From Acidobacteria bacterium UBA7540 (GTDB lineage: Bacteria; Acidobacteriota; Terriglobia; UBA7540), in contig DLMI01000021.1 in NCBI GenBank assembly GCA_002478145.1, forward strand, positions 1 to 22,963: 22,963 nucleotides of DNA, read 5' to 3'. The stretch's first letter is position 1; each line of letters opens with the position of its first letter. Position numbers and translations under genes: made by a program. Below, piece by piece: positions 6,170 to 14,160 of the stretch. The notes beneath the pieces were generated by a model. It was not told where the DNA came from. It saw only the letters and a list, made by a program, of their open reading frames with translations, and ran no database searches.

Positions 6170-8494
6170 CTACGGGTTCAGCAATTTGTCCTTCTTGAAC
6201 TCGCGGCGCAAGTCCTTCAACTTGTCCTCAAGCTCGAGCGTGGCAGCGTTGGCGGCGGGAAGAGTACTGATGATGCGCGGCGTCAGGAGCACAATCAATT
6301 CCGTTTCCGTGGTGTTGTAGGAAGTGCTTCCAAAAAGCATGCCGAGCCAAGGAATGTCGCCCAGCAGGGGGATGCGATTAACGGTTTTGTTGTAGGTGTA
6401 CGAGATCAGCCCGCCCAAGGCAATGGTCTGGCCGTCCTGAGCCACGGCGTGGGTGCTGACCGAACGCTTCAAGAAGCTGGGGGATTGGATGCCGCTGGTC
6501 GCTGGAGGCGGCACCTCGTTGCTGATGTCCTGGTTGATGGAGAGGGAGACCAAGCCCGTACTGGTGATGCGCGGAGTCACCGTGAGGATAATCCCCGTGT
6601 CCACATTTTGGACGGTACTCGTGTACAGGCTGTTGCCCGCAATTTGTCCGCCCACGGCGAGACCCTGGGAGGTGAGGACCGGCACTGAGGAGCCAACCTG
6701 GATTCGGGCCTCGGTGCTATCGGTGGTGAGCACGGTGGGCGCCGAGAGCGTTTTCACCCGCGAGCGGTTTTCGCTGGCGGTCAGAAAAGCCATCAATTGG
6801 CGGGTCTGGCCGATCACGATGCCAGCGGAAGCTGTCAAGCTACTCGGCGAGCTGACGCCGTAGTCACCGAGGAACCCCGTCGCGGTACCGCGCTGCTGGA
6901 GCGCGTACGTGAGACCAAACGATAAATCGCCGGTAATGTCCACTTCGTAGACGCGGGCTTCGATCAGAACCTGCCGGGGCACAACGTCGAGTTTCTCGAT
7001 GGTCCTGGCGATTTCGGCATACTCCTGCGCGGTGCTCTGCACAATGATCGAATTGCTGACCGGATCAGTTATGATGCGCAACCTCTTTTCGGGGGCCGTC
7101 GTGGTTCCCTCGCCGCCCGCCGGACTGAAAGCACCCATGCCCGGGGTAGTTTCACTGGAGCGCGACTGGAGAGTTTGTTGCTGCTCCGACGCCGACCCCA
7201 TGCCGCCCCCGCCTGACGCGAGTCCCCTGCCGCCACCTCCCGTGCCGCGGGAAGTGGCTTCCCCAAAGGCTCCTCCACCTCCTCCGCCCCCTCCGCCTCC
7301 ACCAGTACCCCGGAGGGCGTTCAGCAGGCTGACAAGGCGTCCGGCTTCGGAGTACTGAACCTTATAAACGAAGGTCTGAATTCCGTTCGGGGCTGCCGGC
7401 TGGTCGAGTTTCGCTACCCAATGCTCGACTTCATCGAAGGCAGCGGGATCAGCGCTCGCGACCAGAATTCCATTGATGCGATCGAGGGGCACGAAGCGCA
7501 GGGGCGTCCCGTTGGAGAGTGCGTAGGTGGAGAAAATCGCTTCGAGCTCGGGAACCAGGGCGGAGGCGACGTTGTTGTGCACAGGTAACAACCGCACGCG
7601 CTGCGCGCCGAAGCTGGAATTGTCAAACTGCTGGAGGATCTCCATCAGCCGCTTTATGTTCAAGCTGTCATCGACCAGAATCAGGGTGTTGCCGGCCTCG
7701 TGCACGGCCACCGTGCCCCCCTCCGAAAGAAAGGGTGTAAGAATCTTGGCCATGTCCGCCGCGAAGACGAACTTCAAAGGGATGATTTGCATGAGTATGC
7801 GCTCATCCCCTGGCAGCCGTGCTCCGCTGGCCTCGGTCGAGATACCCAAGGGGTTTCTGGGGGCCGTGGCGAGAGGAACGATGCGATAGAAATTCCCGGT
7901 CTTGATGGCCGTGGCGCCATTCATCTTCAGCACGGTTTCGAGAATGGGTAGCAGGTCCTCGGGCTTGAGGTCGCCCGAAGTGGAAATGGTCACCGCCCCT
8001 CGGACGGCCGGATCCACAACATAGTTCAGCTTCAACTCTTCGGCCACCAAGCTAACGAACTGAAGCAGGTCAGCATTCTCAAGACGGAACCCCACCCCCG
8101 CCCTACCCTTAACGGCAGCAGGCGCGGCCGGTGGAGCCTGCTCGGCCGGCGTGGTCTGGCTGGCGGGAGGAGTTTGCAGCGGCGACGGGGGCTCAGGCTG
8201 CCCTGGTTTTGTGGGGCGCGGCCCGGCTTGCGATGCCTGTGGCGCAGGCGGCTTGGCTTGTGATGCTTGCGGCACGGGCGGATTGGCTTGTGTTGCTTGT
8301 GGCGCGGGCGGCCCGGCTTGCTGAGCGGCGGGTGGGAGCGCGCGAAGGGTTAGGGAGGCTGCGGCGAGGACGGCAAAACCAGTCGAGAGCCACAGCACTC
8401 CCCGCCAGAGGGCTGGCGCACTCGGGCACGCCACGACAGGGATCATCCCCCCTGTTCGCAAACGACGGCGGTGTAGACTAGAGAGTGGATGCAA
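6170..8494 (-). CDS. gspD: Type II secretion outer-membrane secretin GspD
   Basis: 774 residues; forms the multimeric outer-membrane channel of the T2SS. The TTG start is set by GGAGG six bases upstream. Residues about 30-52 are the hydrophobic signal segment. A Pro/Ala/Gln linker with repeated PQASQA-like units spans about 53-128. The N0 domain covers about 134-205, followed by N1 (about 230-295), N2 (about 300-365) and N3 (about 372-505). N3 is interrupted by a Gly-rich insert (11 consecutive Gly at 398-408, then GGGGRG and GGGGMG). The secretin core (about 505-742) shows VPRQVLIEARVYEV, VGSSVPVLTS, IPLLGDIPWLGMLFG and ELIVLLTPRII. A charged C-terminal tail (DKLKDLRREFKKDK) could be a pilotin-interacting S-like segment, though no pilotin gene is visible. 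It is the last gene of the cluster, after gspC. Confidence 0.97.
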   Translation of the reverse strand: MHPLSSLHRRRLRTGGMIPVVACPSAPALWRGVLWLSTGFAVLAAASLTLRALPPAAQQAGPPAPQATQANPPVPQASQAKPPAPQASQAGPRPTKPGQPEPPSPLQTPPASQTTPAEQAPPAAPAAVKGRAGVGFRLENADLLQFVSLVAEELKLNYVVDPAVRGAVTISTSGDLKPEDLLPILETVLKMNGATAIKTGNFYRIVPLATAPRNPLGISTEASGARLPGDERILMQIIPLKFVFAADMAKILTPFLSEGGTVAVHEAGNTLILVDDSLNIKRLMEILQQFDNSSFGAQRVRLLPVHNNVASALVPELEAIFSTYALSNGTPLRFVPLDRINGILVASADPAAFDEVEHWVAKLDQPAAPNGIQTFVYKVQYSEAGRLVSLLNALRGTGGGGGGGGGGGAFGEATSRGTGGGGRGLASGGGGMGSASEQQQTLQSRSSETTPGMGAFSPAGGEGTTTAPEKRLRIITDPVSNSIIVQSTAQEYAEIARTIEKLDVVPRQVLIEARVYEVDITGDLSFGLTYALQQRGTATGFLGDYGVSSPSSLTASAGIVIGQTRQLMAFLTASENRSRVKTLSAPTVLTTDSTEARIQVGSSVPVLTSQGLAVGGQIAGNSLYTSTVQNVDTGIILTVTPRITSTGLVSLSINQDISNEVPPPATSGIQSPSFLKRSVSTHAVAQDGQTIALGGLISYTYNKTVNRIPLLGDIPWLGMLFGSTSYNTTETELIVLLTPRIISTLPAANAATLELEDKLKDLRREFKKDKLLNP

Positions 8495-8510
8495 TCTGTT
8501 CCTCCTTCTC

Positions 8511-8630
8511 CAGGATTCAGGATTTAGGATTCAGGAAAAGCCTCCGGTGAATCCTGTAACCCCGGCTTGCTTGTGGCTCACTCGTTGAGCCTTTCAGCAT
8601 CCGCTGGCCCCTGAGTCCTGACTCCTTACT
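8511..8630. repeat. Intergenic heptamer element R2 (gspC/gspD gap)
   Basis: Starts with AGGATTC, AGGATTT and AGGATTC heptamers from 8512, answered by TGAATCCTG (8548-8556), then a second stretch in heptamer phase (CCTGAGT, CCTGACT, CCTTACT) at 8610-8630 that abuts the gspC stop. It lacks the GGAAACT stem of R1. Its left end lies only a few bases from the gspD SD. Confidence 0.7.
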
Positions 8631-9408
8631 TATTGGGACTGCCGGTTTGTTGCGGCGTCTGTGAGCCGGCCGGCCCGACGTCCTGCCAATCGACAAACGT
8701 GCCAAAAGGAGTCGCGACCAGAACCTTTCGCTTTCCTCCCACCACGGTGCCCGCCGGGACCTCTGGTTGGGCAGTGGGCACCGCCATCTGGGGGGGAGGA
8801 GGGCGCGGCCCGGCAAAGGAAACAGGGGCTACAGACCTTGCCGAGGGAGCAGGGCTTCCCGCTGTTGATCCCGGTGCGAAACGCGCGCCACCGCTGGCGG
8901 TACTCTCAGCCACGCCAGGGGCACGCCGGGCAGACTCGGAAATGTCCAAGGTGATCTTCTTTTCCTGCCACTCGAGCACCACATTCGAGGTGCCAATTGA
9001 AACCAACTTGTAACCGCCGATTTCCTCCCCGGGCAGGACACGTTTGGAGACCGAGGAAGGCTGGTCACCCGGAGCCATCAACGCAAACCGGCCGTTCCCC
9101 AGATTCATGCTCCCGAACAAGAGCGGCAGCTTCGGAGCTTTAGCCTCTTCTTGCGGCTGCGGTGGCGGGACGCCCCGCAGGGGGCTAAAAACACTTCGGT
9201 CCACGATCTCCACAAAGCTTTGCGGCTGTCCCGCCAGATTCAGGCGGGCCGCAGGTGTGGCAGGAGGCTGCGCCAGCGCGCCCGAGTAGAGCCACTGAGT
9301 GCGGCTGCGATGGTCCTTCCAGAACCGTCCCAAGGACCAGCCCAGCAGGATGTTCAAGCCGAGGAGCCCGGCGATAATGAGAATCTGTTCCCGACGTCTG
9401 GCTAGCAT
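8626..9408 (-). CDS. gspC: Type II secretion inner-membrane linker protein GspC (PilP-like HR domain, no PDZ)
   Basis: 260 residues. The ATG at 9408 follows AAGGAGG. One N-terminal membrane anchor (about residues 9-27: IIAGLLGLNILLGWSLG) is followed by a periplasmic region. FVEIVDRSVFSPLRG and the stretch LLFGSMNLGNGRFALMAPGD...LPGEEIGGYKLVSIGTSNVVLEWQEKKITLDI (about 95-157) match the homology region (HR) shared by GspC and PilP, which contacts the secretin N0 domain. The remaining 100 residues are Pro/Ala/Ser-rich and predicted disordered, ending in KRKVLVATPFGTFVDWQDV; the PDZ or coiled-coil module of classical GspC is absent. It sits directly before gspD, as in most T2SS loci, but the pair follows gspM instead of opening the operon. 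The HR call is good; the name gspC rather than pilP rests on the surrounding pseudopilins. Confidence 0.8.
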   Translation of the reverse strand: MLARRREQILIIAGLLGLNILLGWSLGRFWKDHRSRTQWLYSGALAQPPATPAARLNLAGQPQSFVEIVDRSVFSPLRGVPPPQPQEEAKAPKLPLLFGSMNLGNGRFALMAPGDQPSSVSKRVLPGEEIGGYKLVSIGTSNVVLEWQEKKITLDISESARRAPGVAESTASGGARFAPGSTAGSPAPSARSVAPVSFAGPRPPPPQMAVPTAQPEVPAGTVVGGKRKVLVATPFGTFVDWQDVGPAGSQTPQQTGSPNK

Positions 9409-9426
9409 GTGTGCCTCCTTCAGTGT

Positions 9427-9517
9427 GATTGCCGGTTCTCGATTGCCGATTGACGATTTTCGAATGTCGAATCTTCAATCAGCAATCGGCCACCGGCAAT
9501 CCTCAATCGGCAATTCT
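9427..9517. repeat. Intergenic heptamer element R3 (gspM/gspC gap)
   Basis: A GATTGCC-type dialect: GATTGCC, GATTGAC and GATTTTC units in strict 7-nt phase on the left, with the complementary arm on the right. The 10-bp pair GATTGCCGGT (9427-9436) and ACCGGCAATC (9492-9501) is perfect. It lies immediately upstream of the gspC SD. Confidence 0.75.
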
Positions 9518-9545
9518 CTAGCTCCTGCATTAATCTGTGCCTCCG

Positions 9546-10139
9546 TCAGCGGGTTGCGGCTGCCGCGTCCTTCGATTGCTTCACCGTCTTGGTCGCCGCC
9601 CCAATCGTCATCTGCACGTTTAATATGGTTTGCGCGCTCACCTGGGAGGCGGAAACCATCAGGCCCGTAACGGACAAGAGCTTGGGGGAAGAAGTCAAAG
9701 CGACCAAAAAATCGACGAGCTGGTCAATGCGGCAGTGGAATACCACCCGACCGGTCAAGAGGGAATATCCTGCGCCGACCTCCTGAATGCGAAGGAACTC
9801 ACTGCTGCCGAGCTGGATGCCCTTGCTGTCGGCCAACTGGCCCACCAGCCGCTGCCACTCGGCATTCGCCAGAGAAGGCGAGGAGCTCTCCAGAAGGCCC
9901 GCCTCGAGTTCTTTCAGGCGGTCCCCGGCGGCGGAGTGATGGGTCTTCTCAAGCTCCGCCTCGGCCAACAGTCGCATGTTCCGGCGCAGTTCGACTTCAT
10001 TCTGCTGTACGACCTCAGGGCTTGAACCCAGGTGCTCCAAGAGGGGGAACACGCCGAAGTTCAAGAGCACGAACAGCGCCGTAGCCACCGCGGCGACGGT
10101 CAGGGCAATTCGATCTCGACGACTAAGCTTTGCCAACAT
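9546..10139 (-). CDS. gspM: Type II secretion inner-membrane protein GspM (PilO-like)
   Basis: 197 residues from the ATG at 10139 (MLAKLSRRDRIAL). An upstream in-frame start at 10223 would add 28 residues that merely translate repeat R4, so I reject it. Topology is classic GspM/PilO: a short basic cytoplasmic tail, one membrane helix (about 10-33), a coiled-coil (VVQQNEVELRRNMRLLAEAELEKTHH) and a periplasmic ferredoxin-like domain (about 90-180; GYSLLTGRVVFHCRIDQLVDFLVALTSSPKLLSVTGLMV). In the family, GspM dimerises with GspL and positions the ATPase-bound platform under the secretin. It lies between gspL and gspC, with heptamer elements on both sides. Sequence conservation in this family is low, so the call leans on topology and position. 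Confidence 0.82.
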   Translation of the reverse strand: MLAKLSRRDRIALTVAAVATALFVLLNFGVFPLLEHLGSSPEVVQQNEVELRRNMRLLAEAELEKTHHSAAGDRLKELEAGLLESSSPSLANAEWQRLVGQLADSKGIQLGSSEFLRIQEVGAGYSLLTGRVVFHCRIDQLVDFLVALTSSPKLLSVTGLMVSASQVSAQTILNVQMTIGAATKTVKQSKDAAAATR

Positions 10140-10157
10140 TGGAGTGCGGAACCAGAC

Positions 10158-10240
10158 AATTGCCGATTGGCGATTTGCGATTGACGATTGGAAAATCCTA
10201 AATCGGCAATCGCAAATCACCAATCATCAATGGTCAATCC
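10158..10240. repeat. Intergenic heptamer element R4 (gspL/gspM gap)
   Basis: GATTGGC, GATTTGC and GATTGAC units. The arms 10165-10183 and 10207-10225 pair over 19 bp with one mismatch; 12 bp of it (GATTTGCGATTG) is perfect. It fills the whole 94-bp gap and overlaps the last codons of gspL by about 7 bp. Confidence 0.8.
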
Positions 10241-11610
10241 TTTCGAGCCGCGGCCTGCTTCAGCCGCATGCGGATTCGAAAAACCTCTCGGCTCTGGTTG
10301 TCCCGCGTGATCGGAGCCGTAAACTCAACCTGCGTAAAGTAAGGCGAATTCTCGAGGGGCTGAACCAACTCCGCCGCGTGGTTGGAATAACCGACGATCT
10401 CGACGCTATCTTCGCTGATTTGCAATTGTTGGAGCCAAGTGTCGTCCGGGAGCAGCTTCGTGAGTTGCTTGAGCATGCGGAGCTTCTGCCAGTTGCCGGC
10501 CCGGAGGTCCTCGAGGACCGCCGCGCGGGTCTCGAGAGTACTCGTCTCTTGATTCTGCCGGCGAAGCTGCTGAGCAGGAACCTCCAGGCGTCGCAGCGCG
10601 CGCGCCAGGGCGCGGCCGTACAACGCCCTTTCGATCCAGGCGTGAGACGCCAAGGTGAGCGCCAGAAGCGCCGCCGTGGCGCCCAAGGCGTAAACTGGGG
10701 CGCGCGCGCCGCGCTGCGGCTGCCAACGCTCTTGCGGCGGGAGGAGGTTGATGAACGACGAGCTGCTGCGGATCAAGCCCACATAGGCCGCAGCAAGCGC
10801 GGGCCACTCGAAGCCCACCGACCCATTGCGCTTGGCCAGGTTCAGCTTCGGAGCGGGCAAGGGTGAGGCCCCCTGGAGGAGGTCGGAAAAGGGGGACGGC
10901 ACGGACCCGCAGACAAACCAGGGAACCGTGGCGGGGTCGGACACGGGCAAAGCCGCGAGGGCGCGATGCCACTCCCGGTCGAATCGCTCTCTGGCGCTGG
11001 GGCTCGGTTCGAGGGGAATCTCTTGGGTGGCGCACAAGTTCGCTTGACGGAAGGACAGCAGTTCCACCCCCGAGCTTCGGCCACAAACGAGCAGCGCCGT
11101 CGGCGGCAGTAGGGGCTTCGCCAAGAGAGCCAGGGCTGCGGCTCCCAACGTCAAGCCGCTCACCCGCAGGCCCAGTTCTTCAAGCGCCTGCTTGGCGCGG
11201 TTCACCCGCGACTTCTCCGCCACCACCACCATCACGCTGACTTGCTTCGCCTTTAGGTCGCGGCCCACAACCGCACAATCCCAATAGACCTGATCGTCCT
11301 TGAAGGGATGAAGCGCTCTCAACTGATAGCCTACCACTTTGGCCAACTGCGGCTCTGCTTCCACCGGCAGGTCCAGGAATCGAACCAGGACCGCTTCGCG
11401 CGGCAAGCAAGCCATGACGCGGGCTTCGCGGAGCCGGTGGCGATCCAGAAAGCCGGCTACTTTGGCGGCCGCATCCTCGTGCAGCGGCTCCGGGAGACAC
11501 AACTCGTCAATCACCACAAAGCGCCGAAATCGGCGGCCCAGAGCGGTGAGATTGAACGCCCCACCGCCGCAATCGACTCCTACAGCGAGTTTGGTAAAGG
11601 CGAGAGACAT
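10234..11610 (-). CDS. gspL: Type II secretion protein GspL, PilM-like ATPase-fold plus PilN-like region
   Basis: About 458 residues from the ATG at 11610, preceded by TAGG; the ATG at 11622 lies inside repeat R5. Residues about 1-290 form the cytoplasmic actin-like (ASKHA/PilM-type) domain: AVGVDCGGGAFNLTAL at the start, then ARVMACLPREAVLVRFLDLP, VVGYQLRALHPFKDDQVYWDC, and SVMVVVAEKSRVNRAKQALEELGL. Residues about 305-326 are the single membrane helix. The remainder is a periplasmic PilN-like part (LLPDDTWLQQLQISEDSVEIVGYSNHAAELVQPLENSPYF), which I recall as the fimbrial-assembly PilN signature. In this family GspL bridges the GspE ATPase to GspM and GspF. The full-length single chain corresponds to PilM+PilN of type IV pili joined in one protein, as in T2SS. 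Confidence 0.88.
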   Translation of the reverse strand: MSLAFTKLAVGVDCGGGAFNLTALGRRFRRFVVIDELCLPEPLHEDAAAKVAGFLDRHRLREARVMACLPREAVLVRFLDLPVEAEPQLAKVVGYQLRALHPFKDDQVYWDCAVVGRDLKAKQVSVMVVVAEKSRVNRAKQALEELGLRVSGLTLGAAALALLAKPLLPPTALLVCGRSSGVELLSFRQANLCATQEIPLEPSPSARERFDREWHRALAALPVSDPATVPWFVCGSVPSPFSDLLQGASPLPAPKLNLAKRNGSVGFEWPALAAAYVGLIRSSSSFINLLPPQERWQPQRGARAPVYALGATAALLALTLASHAWIERALYGRALARALRRLEVPAQQLRRQNQETSTLETRAAVLEDLRAGNWQKLRMLKQLTKLLPDDTWLQQLQISEDSVEIVGYSNHAAELVQPLENSPYFTQVEFTAPITRDNQSREVFRIRMRLKQAAARKD

Positions 11611-11623
11611 AGAACCTAGCATT

Positions 11624-11727
11624 CAGGATTCAGGAAAGAGGAAACTGGAAAATGGAAACTGGAAACTAGCGCAAGGCGGGACCAGTTTCCAATTTCCATT
11701 TTCCAGTTTCCGCCCTCCTGAATCCTG
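11624..11727. repeat. Intergenic heptamer inverted-repeat element R5 (gspK/gspL gap)
   Basis: Perfect 12-bp terminal inverted repeats: CAGGATTCAGGA (11624-11635) and TCCTGAATCCTG (11716-11727). The inner stem is GGAAACT/GGAAAAT units against AGTTTCC/AATTTCC-type units. The 27-nt stretch 11670-11696 is identical to 13637-13663 in R7. It ends 8 bp from the gspK stop. Confidence 0.88.
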
Positions 11728-11734
11728 CCCTTAT

Positions 11735-12817
11735 TCATTCCGTGAAATCGTCGTACCAAGCAATGATGCGATGCAGGGCGGTGCCTTGTGGGGCCACCTG
11801 GACAACGGCTTTGATTGTCCGCCGAACCCGGGAGCCATTGACCTCTCCCACCGAGACGATGCTGTAAATCTTGCAGGGTTCGGTGGTCAGGAACGGCAGC
11901 GCCTGATCCGGCAGGGATGTCGACAGACGTTGCGCTACATCCGCCAGGGACGTAAAGGGCTTGTTGGTTCGCTCCCGAACAATGGGCTCAGCCAAGTCCT
12001 CGTCCACGTCGGGCACGCTAAGTAAGACCGCCTCGGACGCATAATTCACATTGACCTGAGTGGAACCCGAGTAAATCGTCAAGTCCTGCCCCACTCCGTA
12101 CTTGTATTGAATTCCCTCTTCCCGGCTGAACTCTGCCGTGCCGTAGAAGATGTCCCGGCTCATCCCTCGGACGCGCAGCACTTCTTCCAGTGAGCCGAAG
12201 CGCTGGTGAGCGGGGCGATACCCGGCGTCGCGGTAATAGTCTTCCAAGGCCTCGGACTCCTGGTCAGTAGGCCCCGCTGGGCTCCGCCAGTGATTAATGG
12301 CCGCCGCCAACCGGGCCGCTTCCGCCGAGTCCAGGCCCCGCGCTTCAAACAAACGCGCCAGTTCCTTTCGCCCGGCAACGTTCAGATCGAGCTTACCGGT
12401 CTCATTCACAATTTCTACCAGCGCCGCGCCCTGCTCATAAGGCACCCGCACCAAACGCTGCCCTTTTGTCCAGAGCCGGGGTTTATCTTGCTGGTCATTG
12501 GAAGGCGGGTAGGCGATCTCCAGAATAACGGCTTGGACTCCTCCCTCCGCCAAGGCATAAGCCTGAGTGGCCTCCTTGCGATAAATGGCCGTCCGAGTCT
12601 CGATCTGCACCGAACCCGAAAACGCCAGAGCCACCAGGATCAGCACGGTGACAGCGGACATCACGGCCAGTAAGGCGACGCCAGCGTCCCCCCTGCCAGT
12701 CCGACTTGTGAGAGCCAAACTCGGAAAAGCAGGATTCAGGATTTGGGATTCAGGATTCAGGGAAGCGCGCTTGTAGTTTTTCCCTGGCGCCTGCATGCTG
12801 GCTCTTAAACCTTGCAT
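11735..12817 (-). CDS. gspK: Type II secretion minor pseudopilin GspK
   Basis: 360 residues from the ATG at 12817, which has AGGGG 6 bases upstream. GspK caps the pseudopilus tip together with GspI and GspJ. The prepilin segment is GDAG|VALLAVMSAVTVLILVALAF (cleavage after Gly at about residue 46), without Glu at +5, as is usual for GspK. The large globular domain follows: YALAEGGVQAVILEI, VEIVNETGKLDLNVAGRKELARLF, WRSPAGP, then FGSLEEVLRVRGMSRDIFYG and VNVNYASEAVLLSVP (two helix-hairpin-like repeats typical of the family). Residues about 17-33 (KRASLNPESQILNPAFP) translate heptamer element R6, so either the leader has grown by repeat invasion or the true start is further in (TTG at 12718, no visible SD). 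The start is uncertain; the gene is not. Confidence 0.92.
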   Translation of the reverse strand: MQGLRASMQAPGKNYKRASLNPESQILNPAFPSLALTSRTGRGDAGVALLAVMSAVTVLILVALAFSGSVQIETRTAIYRKEATQAYALAEGGVQAVILEIAYPPSNDQQDKPRLWTKGQRLVRVPYEQGAALVEIVNETGKLDLNVAGRKELARLFEARGLDSAEAARLAAAINHWRSPAGPTDQESEALEDYYRDAGYRPAHQRFGSLEEVLRVRGMSRDIFYGTAEFSREEGIQYKYGVGQDLTIYSGSTQVNVNYASEAVLLSVPDVDEDLAEPIVRERTNKPFTSLADVAQRLSTSLPDQALPFLTTEPCKIYSIVSVGEVNGSRVRRTIKAVVQVAPQGTALHRIIAWYDDFTE

Positions 12818-12856
12818 TTCTGACCCCTGAATCCTGGCTCCTGAATTCTGAATCCT
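12730..12856. repeat. Heptamer element R6, overlapping the gspK 5' end
   Basis: Left part: AGGATTC, AGGATTT and GGGATTC units from 12731. Right part: CCTGAAT, CCTGGCT and TCTGAAT units at about 12827-12856. The two halves are complementary around a non-repeat centre of about 60 bp. The right half abuts the gspJ stop at 12860, and the left half lies inside the predicted gspK reading frame. Confidence 0.75.
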
Positions 12857-12859
12857 ACG

Positions 12860-13579
12860 TCATTGCTCGGATGTCGATTGCGGCATTAACTTCGCTCGCA
12901 CGGGGATGACCTCTTCCCCCTCCTGGTTTCCACGGTCCCAGCGGAGCCGGATCGCCTCTGGGTAAGGCGCCTCCTCCCTGCTCTTCCAAGCCATCCGCCA
13001 AACCGGACCGGTGCCTTTCTCGGGGTGTAGGTCCAGGTACTCAAACCAAGCGGCGCTTAGACCCGTCATCAACGGCAGGTCTGTCACTCTTGCTAAAAAC
13101 GGCTGGTAGTCGATCGCGGGGAGCCCTGTGTCGGGATCATTCGTAACACCCCTGATAAGCCTATGGAGAAGGACCTCGTTATCCCCAACCGGAGTTTCAC
13201 GCAACGCCACCTCAACGTTTCCGGAAGAAGCCTCGACGATGCCGTACTCAGCAAGTACCAGTCCCGAACGGCTTCGAAAAACGCTGCTATAAGAGCTAAC
13301 AAAGCGCAGACACGTGGCGCTCGCCTGCAGGACAGTAAATGTTCCCGGCAGACTAGGGTCACTAGCCGTCACCTGATAAGGAACCAGCGACGAGATCTGC
13401 TGAACCACGAAAGCATTCCGCTCCGCCTCCGCATGTACCCGCCGGAGTCGCGCCTCTCCTGTTCGCCAGGCCCGGTTTGCCACCCGGAGGCCGACCAACA
13501 AGGCGACCATCAGGAACCCGATCAGCGTAATACTGATCAGTACCTCGAACAGCGTGAACCCTTTCGAGTCAGTCCCCAT
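12860..13579 (-). CDS. gspJ: Type II secretion minor pseudopilin GspJ
   Basis: 239 residues. The ATG at 13579 follows AGGAGAACCC. A short leader MGTDSKG is followed by the prepilin cleavage site and FTLFEVLISITLIGFLMVALLVGL, with Glu at +5. The globular domain is GspJ-like: a helix with ANRAWRTGEARLRRVHAEAERNAFVVQQI, then a mixed beta part ending WRMAWKSREEAPYPEAIRLRW, similar to the family's C-terminal LP.aV.l motif. GspJ joins GspI and GspK in the tip complex. It lies between gspI and gspK, with repeat R7 upstream and R6 downstream. Confidence 0.9.
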   Translation of the reverse strand: MGTDSKGFTLFEVLISITLIGFLMVALLVGLRVANRAWRTGEARLRRVHAEAERNAFVVQQISSLVPYQVTASDPSLPGTFTVLQASATCLRFVSSYSSVFRSRSGLVLAEYGIVEASSGNVEVALRETPVGDNEVLLHRLIRGVTNDPDTGLPAIDYQPFLARVTDLPLMTGLSAAWFEYLDLHPEKGTGPVWRMAWKSREEAPYPEAIRLRWDRGNQEGEEVIPVRAKLMPQSTSEQ

Positions 13580-13594
13580 GGGTTCTCCTAAAAA

Positions 13595-13709
13595 GATTCA
13601 GGAAAGAGGAAATTGGAAATTTGAAACTGGCAATCCCGCAAGGCGGGACCAGTTTCCAATTTCTGATTTCTAGTTTCGGCCCTCCTGAATCCTGTCTTGC
13701 TGAATCCTG
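13595..13709. repeat. Intergenic heptamer inverted-repeat element R7 (gspI/gspJ gap)
   Basis: GATTCAGGAAAGAGG at the left, GGAAATT and TGAAACT units, a CCCGCAAGGCGGG centre (13635-13647), then the complementary arm and CCTCCTGAATCCTG at 13681-13694. A further TGAATCCTG follows at 13701. It shares 27 identical nt with R5. Its left end is 16 bp from the gspJ start codon. Confidence 0.85.
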
Positions 13710-13728
13710 CTGTTACGATCACACCAAC

Positions 13729-14160
13729 TCACGGACTGGGTGGCGGCTCCGGGATGCACAGCTTAAGCGTCTCCAGACTCAGACTCTGCCCGCCCGAACG
13801 CGTGCGCCAGGAAACTTCCAGTAGGATTCGAACCAACTGAGCCGGTTTCTTAGGATCGGACAGCGGTCTCGTGTCCACCAACTCGGTTCTTGCCTGCCAC
13901 GCGATACCGGAAGGAGAAAATCCGGAGCGCACCTGGTCGGCCGCCAGCGAGGGATCCAAGATCAGCTCGCTGAGCTTCCTCGCGGCAAAGTCGTTGGCCC
14001 GATCAAAACGGTCCAGGTGGTCAGTGGTGCGAAGAGCCGCAGAAAGACCCGAGAAAATGGTGGCAAAGCTGATTCCCAGAAGCGAGATCGCCATCAGAAC
14101 TTCCAGGAGGCTGATACCGGCCTCGCGCGGCCCACGATGACGTTGGATAATCCTCTGCAC
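13729..14160 (-). CDS. gspI: Type II secretion minor pseudopilin GspI
   Basis: 143 residues. GTG start at 14160, directly abutting the gspH stop, so translational coupling is likely. The leader MQRIIQRHRGPREAG is followed by the cleavage site and ISLLEVLMAISLLGISFATIFSGL, with Glu at +5. The short globular domain (FDRANDFAARKLSELILDP, then LVRILLEVSWRTRSGGQSLSLETLKL) has the length and helix-then-sheet layout usual for GspI, including the late ...V.W..........L.T motif. In the T2SS, GspI binds GspJ and GspK at the pseudopilus tip. It is identified by pseudopilin features plus position between gspH and gspJ. Confidence 0.88.
   Translation of the reverse strand: MQRIIQRHRGPREAGISLLEVLMAISLLGISFATIFSGLSAALRTTDHLDRFDRANDFAARKLSELILDPSLAADQVRSGFSPSGIAWQARTELVDTRPLSDPKKPAQLVRILLEVSWRTRSGGQSLSLETLKLCIPEPPPSP

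Noticed and set aside
6999..7358. Plus-strand frame with a long polyproline run
   Set aside because: The exact antisense of the polyglycine stretch in gspD; not a gene.
10140..10223. Upstream start giving GspM a 28-residue N-terminal extension
   Set aside because: The extra residues translate heptamer element R4, and the ATG at 10139 starts a normal GspM N-terminus.
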